A stretch of 64,000 bases of DNA from Corythucha ciliata (lineage: Eukaryota > Arthropoda > Insecta > Hemiptera > Tingidae), in contig CM075937.1 of NCBI GenBank assembly GCA_038030265.1, positions 23,808,001 through 23,872,000 of the forward strand, written 5' to 3'. A model generated the notes under the pieces. It was given only the letters and a program-made list of their open reading frames with translations. It did not search any database and was not told where the DNA came from. A program made the translations under genes and the position numbers. Positions 56,801 through 64,000 of this stretch are shown here, in pieces. Every line of letters starts with the position of its first letter. The stretch's first letter is position 1.

Positions 56801-59800
56801 TCTCTTTACAAAAAACATAAATGATACTCGCTTATCTCCGATAGGTGTCGAGATACACGCAGTAGGAGAAAATTCCCTAACAACAAAAACTGTATTTTTA
56901 TGGGATGGTCCTGTTAATTTGATGAAAACGGCTATTAGATAAACTAGTTTTGTTAACTTATCACAGGTAATTTGAAAAATAGCTTGAACTAATGTGTCTT
57001 TAACCGTTTTAAGGCTCCTTTGACGTCAAAGTTAGCTGTAGATGAGGATATTCGACCTGTCCGTTCCGAGAACTGTAATGATCGCGGGGACATGGAAACA
57101 AGTGTTATCATAGCGAAAACTGCTCATGAAAAGGTCCCAGGCAACTAAGAAATTCCTTTTTTCCCCTCGGTTTACAGAAGCAAGCCGGAAAACGTACTGC
57201 AGAACTTTTACTTGCGTGGTGGACAACGTGATTTACCTGCAATGCGACTTCAGTCGTACAGATAATTACAGTTCTTTGGTGTTTTTTTGTTATAGTTGTT
57301 AATCTCTTTAACCCTAGAACACGTGTTCTAGGGTTAACCCACTTTTACCTGCGCCTACTACTAACCATGCCCCGATATGACGATAGTATGATATGATGCC
57401 GTTAGTTGTTAATCTATTTAAAAACTACTGTTGTAGGCCAATTATTTGTCTCCACACTACAACTGAGGAGTGGGTTGGAAAGTGTACGAAATTACCTTTC
57501 TGACGTGTTATTTCTCATAGAAGTCCAATATAAAATAAGTCGAAAAAAATTCTCGATCTGTAATAGAAAACGTGCCTAAGATATATCCTAACAATGTTCG
57601 AACGAAGTTATCGCCGATTTCTTGAAGTGAAGGTAGCTCTTTTAGTTTCAGGCCGAAACTCCTCATTTCATAAGATCGAATGACCTAGTCATAAAATGAA
57701 ATCGATACATTTTTCATGGAGATATCGACCTCAGCATAAAAAAAAAGTGGGAGGAATGAGCAAAATGGGATATACTTGGCTTGATTCATCGGCTTTTTTA
57801 TTCAAATTTTTTGGCTCAAACTCATAGAGCTATCAAATAATGAGTAGAAGAGAGAAACTCACCATGAACTCCCAAAAACTCAGTTATTCAGAGCCCTTTT
57901 TCTGCCCTCAATGCTCAATACACCCCTCAACACGGTTAGGTTTTCGGCTTGCTTCAGTAACCCGAGGGGAAAAAAGGTTCCGCTGGAATTTCTTAGTTGC
58001 CTGGGACCTTTACATGAGTAATTTTCGCTATGAAAACGCTTGTTTCCATGTCCCCGCGATCATTACAGTTCTCGGAACGGACAGACCGAATATCCTCATC
58101 TACAGCTAACTTTGACGTAAAATGAGCCTTAAAACGGTTAAAGACACATTAGTTCAAGCTATTTTTCAAATTACCTGTGATAAGTTAACAATACTAGTTT
58201 ATCAAATAGCCGTTTTCATCAAATTAACAGGACCATCCCATAAGAATACAGTTTTTATTGTTAGGGAATTTTCTCCTACTGCGTGTATCTCGACACCTAT
58301 CGGAGATAAGCGAGTATCACTTTTGTTTTTGTAAAGAGAATTTCATGATGATTAACTTCTTTGCTATGCATCAATGTCGTAACGTCAACGGCGAGGACGC
58401 TACAACGCATTGTTCATAAAAAGCAGTGAAGGGGTTCGAGAATAGTGTCACTTTTAACGCTATTATCTCTTAAGCGGTTGAAGCTACAAAAATCTTGTCG
58501 AAAACAAATTTTTGAGGAATTTTGTCAACTTTGTTTTGTCATCCCATAAGTTTTTGGGTGTGACCTTGAGTTTACGAACTACAGGTAATAAAGTGAAAAA
58601 TTATGCACGTTTTGCTACGTCCAGCAGCTAGCTCGTGGGCTAGAGGCGGGGACTTTTGAGTACACCATCTCCAGACCCCTCCGAACAAATCCCAATCACA
58701 ACTTTGGAGTTACCAGCTGGTTCAATCTACTACCTTTCTTTTACTAGACTATTTGTGAATAAATGAAAATGAAAAATGGAATCAATCACACTATTATTTC
58801 TCCTAAAATGATAATAAAGCTTCTCGTAGTCAGCGATGCAAAACAAAAACATTTCATAGCGTTTATTGTACCAATTCATAACAATTAGTAAATAAAATAA
58901 CAAATAAATTACCTAAAACTTCTTTTTTTACAATACATTTTCAAAATGTCCTCCTCTGTTCCGAAGGCAGGGTCTTGCCCTTTTTCTCTCGTGGCACCCA
59001 CTGTCACGCGAGGAGAAATGTCGGCTCGAAGGGCCTCAAAAGCTCCTGTAATCTTTCTTCGAAGCTCCTCCTGATGCACTAAACACGGTCTTTTACGAAA
59101 CCCCAGACGTGGAAATCCATGGGCGCCATGTCCGGCGATCGAAGTGGTAGTGGAATTGAACCCCCTCGTCATATCCACATATCATAACTTCTATCCAAAT
59201 ACTGGCGAAATTCGATCAATTAGGGGGGAGGGGGCACGATCATGTAAAGAATAAGGCTTCGACGAACATCTTCCCCCAGATTTTGCATTGAATGAGGCGA
59301 ATCGTTCTGAGTAAAGTTCAAATACACGACGGGAAGTTTTTATTTTGCATCGCTGACCTTGATTAAGGCCTAAAAGAAGTTTTATTTTCATTTTAAATAA
59401 GAATTAGAGTGTTTAATTCTATTTTTTCTCCTTCATTTCTTCGCAAAAGCCTATTGCAAAGAACACCCAAACAAGCGCTTTTCGCTGGAAACGTGTTCAT
59501 TTCTTCAAACGTTTACAAAGAGGTGCGATAATCTGAGTTTGGTACTTTGATCCTCTCTAGTGAGGCAAGTTTTTGTGAAATTTGCCAAAACTGGATGGCA
59601 TTTCAAGATTCGCTATCATGCATTCAAGTGACGGCTAAAATGCCTAAAATAAGGGTGTTGGCCACTGCTTGAGCTAGAATTTGGATTTGAGGGTCATTTT
59701 GTTCGTTTTGCTGAAATATCCCCAAAACCATCAGTGCTGACTGATCATTCTATTAGGCTCAATTTGAAGACCACGAAAAGGCCACTTCAAGGTCCCATGC

Positions 59801-62800
59801 GCGTTTTTCCTCGATCGCAAAATTGAATAGATATGCCTAACTTTTTCTATGTCAAAACGATTTCATCGAAATCCGGAATGCTTACACAAAGCAATAGTAG
59901 GATGGATTCTAAACGCATCCATCTGAAGAACGTTTAGCAAAAGTGGGTGCCTTACGTTATGAACTTATTCTACTAAACTTTCTATGGATAGTTTAGCGAA
60001 AATATAAAGAATGCTATTTAACGCAACTTTAATCCTCTGTTGAGAAGGCATGATGATTTGTGCCGTTGGATGCGACCGTTCCACAATGAAAAAAGAGTCC
60101 ACTTTTAAGATTTGTCGTCAAAATTACCATAATGACAGCTGGAAGAAGAGGTATTTCAGTTATACTCAAAAAGAGAAGTCTCTGCCAAAAAATAATGAAT
60201 GAATTAGGTACTACCTATCCACTATACGTACATATACTCAAAAGCGGTAGTTTTTAACAGGCAATGAGGCATCAGCTAAAGCTACACGCTGAGTCACTTG
60301 TTTTTGAGTCCACACTAGGGCCCTTCTCAGACCTCCACTGGTATTTCAACAGTAATTTATTTTTTCCACATTTTTCTCCCGGATAGTTATGTCTCCCCTT
60401 TTGGTGCCACATGGCAAGTTTTAAAGGAAATTCAATTCGCTAGAACTTTATTTTCGATGGAGTCTTACAAAAAATTGGACGAGCGTTATCCTTCAAAAGT
60501 ATTGTTGCCTTTACTCCTTTAATCGATTTTATGGAACCATCGAACACTGTTAAAAACTTTTCGAAAAATTCATTTTCCAAACTAGAATCGTCAGATGAAA
60601 CCCGATAAATTGATGCCCGTCCATCCATGATTTGAATGCCAAGAGGTTCCAACCATTTTCTACCCAAAAGTATGGGTTGCGAAGAGTGGTGATTAGCGTC
60701 AATCACTTCTAAAGGCAGTTTCACATTCACGTTGTTATACTGAACCAAAACGTCAATTTCTCCGCTAACCCGAAGAGGCTGACCCTCGTAAGACGACAGC
60801 TGGATAACACATTTTCTTAAAAGACACGACGAAAAATGATCAGCGTAAACATTCTTGGGGACAACAGAGACCACAGCCCCCGTGTCCAAAACCATTGACA
60901 TCCACCTCCCGTTTATTTTAAGAGGAATATTGATAGCCGAAAAAATTAGCTTATTATTTACTGCATTGATGTGAGCCAGTTCGCCGTCTGAAAAAACATA
61001 TTCAGCAGCATGCTTCTTTTCATCTTCGACTCTTGACGACGTTTCCTTTAGCGAGTGAATTCCTTGTTTTCGACAAACTCTTAAAATATGTCCTTTTTCA
61101 TTACAATTATGACACGACGCTCCTGCAAAATAACATGTCTTTGAGTCGTGGCCAAATTTTCCGCAGTGCTTACACTTAGACATTCCTTTGTCTTTCCATT
61201 GAAGAGAAGTATTCCCTTTTTTAACTAAGCAAGTGTTGGAGCTGAACGATTCTTCGCCGATATTACGACGGGAAATAACATCTTTCGATATTGATTCCAG
61301 CTGAAGGGCTTTCGCATACGCCTCGTGGAAATTTAAACGATCTTCCGACATTAGAATCCTCTGAATTTCATGATTTCTCAAGCCACTAATCAGCCTGTCC
61401 CGAAGCGCGTCATTCAAGAACCCTCCGAATTCACACATAGAGGCCATTTTCTTGATTTCGATGGCAAAATTCGAAATTCCTTCATCATCCTTCTGGACTC
61501 GTTTGAAAAACAAACACCGTTCGAAAATTATTGACTTTTTGGGCTGGAAATGGTCGACTAAGACCTTTTTCAAGTCGTCGAATGACTTATTGACAGGTGA
61601 CTCTGGTAATAAATTGGAATTAAGATCAGAGATGACCACAAAATTTTGCCGTAAAATGTGTTGCAAAAAAGGTTATTTTCTAAAATCACTTGTACCGAGT
61701 TCATGAACTATCGGTTACAGACGGTAAAAACTCGTAAGAATAAAATGTGTATGAAATTGTGTGAGCTATAATTTTGCATACGCATAAACCAACTATCAAA
61801 TATGAAATTGAGCCGAGAGAACGGAGCAGGGCAGCATATCATACGTCTGGAAACTAGGAGGGGGATGTAGTATTAATCCAACTGACCTTTCGAAGTGGAA
61901 ATTGACATTGGTTCCGGCTGGCTCCTCGAGTGGGCCCAAAAAAGCAACTGCTGTGCGATTTCGCCTAGGCACTCGCATTTTATTCCTCAGTTATTGAATG
62001 TTTTGCTCAGAAACTGTTGAAAGCGCGCAAAGTCCGCGACTTTTCGTCTATGGAAATAACAATATGGCTTCCTTTTGGGACAAAATTGTTAGTTTCCACC
62101 CCACATTGTCAGTTTCTAGGAAAAAAAATTGGCAGTTTTAGTAGGAAATTAGCAATTTTTCAAGCGAAAAAGTCCAGTTGTCCAGAAGGGTTGCTAATTA
62201 ATTTGGGTGACCGAATATTGTTTCCAAAGTGGCCTGTATTTAGGCACATTACCCAATTTGAGCTTTTACGTTGAAGTTGGGGATTAACTCGAAAACCAGC
62301 AGTTCCCGGCAGCATTGTGAGTTTTTAAAGATAAATGGGCCTTCTTCATTTGGCGTATTTACTGATTTATTCGGTCGAATCGGCTGTTCATTGTAACTCT
62401 CAATGAAGTTTTGAAGGCAAAATTCCCAGTTTTGTGGACAAATAATTGACGAGTTTTACTGGCTGAACTGTCGGTTGGAATGAGGATGAGGAATTGCAGT
62501 TAAATTGACAGTTTCTCAATCAATCTTAATTGCGTAAGATACGGACCAGGAAATTAGGAAATATCGAACTTGTCAAATAATAACAGGAATCCTCATTCTA
62601 CGCGTACTTAGGCCACCTTGACAGTATTTTTTTTTGTCAAATAGCTGGACTTTCAAGCTAATAAACCGATTAATTGTATGATTAATATATTATTTTTGGG
62701 TTTTGGCTTGTTCCTTCTTCTGCTTCTTTAGAACAAAAGAAGAAGCAACTAGCCAAAACCCTAAAAATAGAATATTAATCAAGTTGTATGGCTTAAAAAT

Positions 62801-63984
62801 CAATAGTATTAATAACGATTAATTTCACTTCGTTTTTTTTAGAATATTAAAAACGAATTGAACCCTGGAAACTAGCTAGCCTTGGAATTCACTAGATGCT
62901 TTTATATCTGCTGTATCCCTGAGTATGAGATGAAATGAAAATTTCAGATAACTCTGGAAATTTACGCGGATTTATCTAGTATTTTCGGCTGTTAAGCTAC
63001 ACTTTGTATTGTGGGCATGGGGTGGGGGGACTCTGCTGACCCGCCACCGATGAGGCACTGTCAAATAAACCGCAGAATGGTGCAACCCAACCCGAAAAGC
63101 CCATCATCTACTAATGAATAGCCGGAATAGGTCCGGACACCACAAATTTTGCGATGCACAGCACGCTAATGTTTCTGTGGGTTCGAAAAATTTCATAACC
63201 TCGATTTTTTTTTTTTTTTTTTTTTTTTTTACAGAACTTTGTCAGAATGAAGACTGTTCGAAGGATCGAGTCCTCCGTTCCCTACAACTCCTTTTCCTAC
63301 TGCTTCCGCTCGACAATCGTCGCCTTCTGAAAGATATTCTTCGTCTCCTCAATTTGACAGCGAGTCATTCCGATTTAAATTTGATGTCAGCGCAAAATTT
63401 AGCGACCCTATTTACTCCACATTTAATATGCCCTCGAAAGGTTGATTGTTTACAATTTCACAGCCCCCCCCCCTTCATTCCCCTCGTTGAGGAATTATCG
63501 AAGGACGATTTTTTTTTTTTTTTTCAGTTAAGCCCCGAAATATTCCACGCCGCTGCTCAAAATTTATCATGCGTCGTCGTATTTATGATTAATGAAGGTG
63601 TCGCAGTTTTTGAGATACCAGCAGCTTTAGCCACCGATATCAAAGCTTATTTCGACAGGAAAAAATTGAGCGACAAACAGGTCTGGCGTCTGTGATTGAT
63701 GAGAGGTAGGAGCTGCTTCATTAGCTTTTCTTTTTTTGCTGCGTCACCAGCACGAGACGAGCATCAGCGAGAGCAGCGCCGCTAAAACTGTATATAGCTT
63801 CGTCGATCGCGTGAAAACTGCCCAGGAGAATATTAGTAATCCGACGGAAATGGCACTGGCTGAACTCTACGCTCATATACAAAGTTTGCCCGAGTCAAAT
63901 AAGAAGAAACGTCTTATAAAACAGTTTAATAAGGGAAATGGTCCAGGAACACCAAGATCTAAGAGTCTGAGCGATTCTATTAAG
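44863..63984 (+). CDS. ARHGAP19: ARHGAP19-like RhoGAP protein (3' part beyond window)
   Basis: Exons on the plus strand: 44,863-44,996, 45,068-45,237, 45,310-45,519, 63,235-63,440, 63,528-63,680 and 63,751-63,984, continuing past the end. All junction phases agree, including across the 17.7-kb third intron (phase 1 on both sides), which proves the 45-kb and 63-kb blocks are one gene. The RhoGAP domain runs from VPLTRQVIDQVHQLIVFL through EGIFRRSGK, which holds the arginine finger, then LKTFLAELPEPIITEAYY and LLFLLLPLDNRRLLKDILRL, to MSAQNLATLFTPHLICP. The downstream VYSFVDRVKTAQ...LYAHIQSLPES...KRLIKQFNKGNG is characteristic of ARHGAP19, a RhoA GTPase-activating protein in cytokinesis. Exon 4 has a 26-T tract next to its acceptor. 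Confidence 0.9.
45520..46429. other. Start of RhoGAP intron 3, no element recognised
   Basis: Intronic DNA before the first transposon. No open frame with domain character. Confidence 0.5.
46468..47160 (+). pseudogene. LINE ORF1 (frameshifted)
   Basis: Disordered N-terminal half with Ser/Thr runs, then DETDWVKVIRKQG and KGLFISRLHHETSVEDVSEV, which resembles the RRM-like core of LINE ORF1 proteins. After about 47,010 the frame shifts and continues as ASFRVVVNENCYEDVANPDI and WPSGCIL, the usual C-terminal part. Function in the family: RNA binding in the LINE ribonucleoprotein. Confidence 0.6.
47194..50585 (+). pseudogene. LINE ORF2: endonuclease-reverse transcriptase (frameshifted)
   Basis: The endonuclease begins LLYQNIQCIRHKF and has FTETWL with the catalytic Glu, GGGCIMYVRD, VCLYRPP and LVADFNINLL. 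A tandem duplication of about 30 bp (47,671-47,700 and 47,701-47,729) then breaks the frame, and the last catalytic box, SDHLGI, is read in another frame near 47,860. The RT (from 48,001) has RPIYKKGDPSLPANYRPIA, SFDMTRAFDVIPHDIL and GVPQGS; after a second shift near 49,155 it continues with the active site YIYADDVPVQF and NFLGFKLDSRLNWEHHIDM. The thumb resumes after the solo LTR at 50,056 and ends at 50,585. Confidence 0.8.
49528..50055. mobile_element. Solo LTR with 4-bp target duplication
   Basis: The 528-bp segment begins TGTGACGG and ends CCTGTTACA. It is flanked by CGGC on both sides (49,524-49,527 and 50,056-50,059). The related LINE fragment at 54,973 reads GTTGCGGCGACTC without it, so the empty site is visible in the same window. 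TATATAAG (about 49,725) and AATAAA (49,937-49,942) sit in the right order for an LTR promoter and polyadenylation signal reading plus. The TG..CA ends and 4-bp duplication fit a Ty3/gypsy-type LTR left after recombination between two LTRs. Confidence 0.9.
50661..51730. other. Intronic, no gene seen
   Basis: RhoGAP intron DNA between two elements. Contains the M2 MITE at 51,236-51,339; otherwise nothing recognised. Confidence 0.5.
51236..51339. mobile_element. MITE family M2, copy 2
   Basis: Termini GCATTTTCAATTTGCATAAA and TTTTATGTAAATGGAAAATGC are inverted. The central CATTTCCACCCGTC box is shared with the copy at 15,566-15,704. Confidence 0.7.
51743..53182. mobile_element. 1440-bp palindromic element inserted in the 5' LTR
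   Basis: It starts CAGGGTGTTTCTGAAAT and ends ATTTCAGAAACACCCTG; the two arms of about 660 bp are near-identical inverse copies with a centre near 52,450. It is flanked by TA on both sides. Removing the element and one TA restores TGTTATATATTTTATAT, exactly the start of the 3' LTR, which proves both insertion and a TA target duplication. TA targets are the signature of Tc1/mariner-type transposases. No transposase gene lies inside; frames in the arms are shadows of the palindrome. Confidence 0.9.
53301..54766 (+). pseudogene. gag-protease of the LTR element (frameshifted)
   Basis: The first frame (53,301-53,609) has the capsid-like segment FEAFNEEEELLSNYLERLDL. A one-base shift near 53,558 moves the rest to a second frame from 53,609: DLKKVLVDHFQPKKSIIFER (gag), two CCHC knuckles (CKHCGKFGHDSKTC and CHNCNEKGHILRVC), and a retroviral-type aspartic protease with MVLDTGAVVSVVP and a later ILLGRKWLEPLGI. 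The RT begins at RPIFCKARPVPFALRQ and stops at the junction with LINE sequence. Layout matches Ty3/gypsy elements. A nearly identical copy lies at 60,440-61,640 on the other strand. Confidence 0.8.
54767..55290 (+). pseudogene. LINE RT fragment embedded in the LTR element
   Basis: From TTTTTAGAGGCATGGTGTGG to GCCAACAAGCT this equals 49,320-50,372 of the neighbouring LINE without its solo LTR, at roughly 98% identity, in the same orientation. It starts just after the YADD box and covers the RT thumb (GLRPRDS etc.). It has no LINE 3' end, tail or target duplication, so it did not arrive by ordinary LINE insertion. Junctions show short overlaps (TT and AAGCT). Confidence 0.85.
55291..55438 (+). 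pseudogene. Integrase C-terminal fragment of the LTR element
   Basis: GWSRGVVEEMVSPATYVVKD, then RFVHVDSMKKSHLPDES to the stop at 55,438. The G-x-V-x-E...P-A-T-Y-V-V...H-V-D pattern is that of the gypsy integrase C-terminus, close to the 3' LTR as expected. Confidence 0.6.
55575..55862. other. Cluster of TATCGATA-like boxes
   Basis: Seven or so overlapping variants of GTATCGATAC lie at about 55,733-55,862, in both orientations, just before the second palindromic element. They may be subterminal repeats of an otherwise unrecognised DNA transposon or an AT-rich palindromic satellite. Confidence 0.4.
57308..57337. repeat. Perfect 30-bp palindrome
   Basis: TTAACCCTAGAACAC followed directly by its exact complement. 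It lies near the centre of the second palindromic element and has no loop. Confidence 0.95.
58755..59442 (-). pseudogene. Mariner/IS630-type transposase C-terminal remnant
   Basis: One frame on the minus strand reads EFRQYLDRSYDMWI, a stop, then RGGSIPLPLRSPDMAPMDFH and VWGFVKDRV, then a stop. RSPD-x-x-P-x-D-F-x-x-W-G is the third-aspartate block of Tc1/mariner/IS630 DDE transposases common in arthropods. A second frame continues EELRRKITGAFEALRADISP to position 58,909, matching the helical C-terminus of the same family. Stops and a shift make it dead. It interrupts the right arm of the second palindromic element, whose left arm lacks it. Confidence 0.7.
59661..60434. other. Intronic, no gene seen
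   Basis: RhoGAP intron DNA between the second palindrome and the second gag-protease copy. No element ends recognised. Confidence 0.4.
60440..61640 (-). pseudogene. Second gag-protease fragment of the LTR element
   Basis: About 390 codons, nearly identical to 53,585-54,717, including both CCHC knuckles and the protease MVLDTGAVVSVVP. The match ends abruptly after ARPIFCK on one side (about 60,460) and before LLPESPVNKSFDDLKK on the other (about 61,625). No LTR, RT or integrase flanks it. A truncated or recombined copy, young by its similarity. Confidence 0.8.
61641..63234. other. End of RhoGAP intron 3; hairpin and degenerate array
   Basis: About 62,080-62,530 has loosely repeated GTCAGTTT/GGCAGTTTT boxes. 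A hairpin of about 55-bp arms lies at about 62,660-62,800 (GGGTTTTGGCTTGTTCCTTC / AGCAACTAGCCAAAACCC). The intron ends in a 26-T tract (63,205-63,230) and ACAG. Confidence 0.5.
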
Positions 63985-64000
63985 GTGGGAGTTTCCTCTA

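Larger units (their letters stand above)
55863..59660. mobile_element. Second palindromic element, arms over 1 kb, 3' end lost
   Basis: It starts TACAGGGTGTTTGG, like the element at 51.7 kb. The left arm (about 56,150-57,240) is repeated inverted at about 57,900-58,745 and, after an insertion, at about 59,445-59,660. The first 290 bp have no partner, so the right end is missing. The frames at 57,032-57,226 and 57,840-58,109 are the same sequence read from the two arms and are unlikely to be genes. The centre holds a perfect 30-bp palindrome. Confidence 0.75.

Noticed and set aside
57032..58109. Two similar frames ending FHVPAIITVLGTDR..ILIYS on opposite strands, looking like a duplicated gene
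   Set aside because: They are the two arms of one palindrome; the similarity is explained by the DNA inverted repeat and neither has domain character.

Overview
The window looks like animal nuclear DNA, most likely from an arthropod. Coding sequence is split by short introns of about 60-110 bp with GT-AG borders, there are no bacterial-style operons, and transposable-element debris is dense. One gene is a catalytically dead mitochondrial seryl-tRNA-synthetase paralogue of the SLIMP type, a family known from insects and relatives. The species cannot be named from the sequence alone.

Layout. From 0 to about 27.6 kb I see no intact host gene. This part holds a reverse-transcriptase fragment, fold-back (palindromic) elements, at least three small MITE families (some nested), a nearly intact Jockey-like LINE on the minus strand (about 6.99-10.31 kb), three degenerate THAP zinc-finger fragments (18-22 kb), and an unclassified repeat family present at about 0.6-3 kb, 15.8-16.4 kb and 24.3-26.3 kb. 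The 24.3-26.3 kb copy is split by a 466-bp palindrome that carries a tRNA-like Pol III unit and is flanked by exact 12-bp direct repeats.

From 27.6 to 45 kb is the host gene block. On the minus strand, in order, are an EF-hand membrane protein (27.66-29.99 kb), a disordered protein resembling p33MONOX/KIAA1191 (32.07-39.83 kb), the SLIMP-like gene (40.21-41.53 kb) and a ZNF593/Bud20-type zinc-finger gene (41.55-44.66 kb). The ZNF593 stop codon and the SLIMP start codon are only 18 bp apart. ZNF593 diverges from an ARHGAP19-like RhoGAP gene on the plus strand across a 199-bp promoter interval. I reconstructed exons by hand; with one stated exception, splice phases agree at every junction.

From 45.5 to 63.2 kb is a single 17.7-kb intron of the RhoGAP gene. 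It has filled with transposons whose order of insertion can partly be read: a CR1/Jockey-type LINE interrupted by a 528-bp solo LTR with a 4-bp target duplication; a short-LTR retrotransposon with 5-bp target duplication whose RT-RNaseH-integrase core has been replaced by a LINE fragment; a 1440-bp palindromic TA-inserting element lodged 7 bp inside the 5' LTR of that chimera; a second larger palindrome carrying a mariner-like transposase remnant; and a second gag-protease fragment. Downstream RhoGAP exons resume at 63,235 and run off the window.

The observations most worth checking are the chimeric LTR/LINE retroelement, the tRNA-bearing palindrome, a hammerhead-ribozyme-like motif on the sense strand of a host intron (about 35.4 kb), and the 18-bp ZNF593/SLIMP arrangement.
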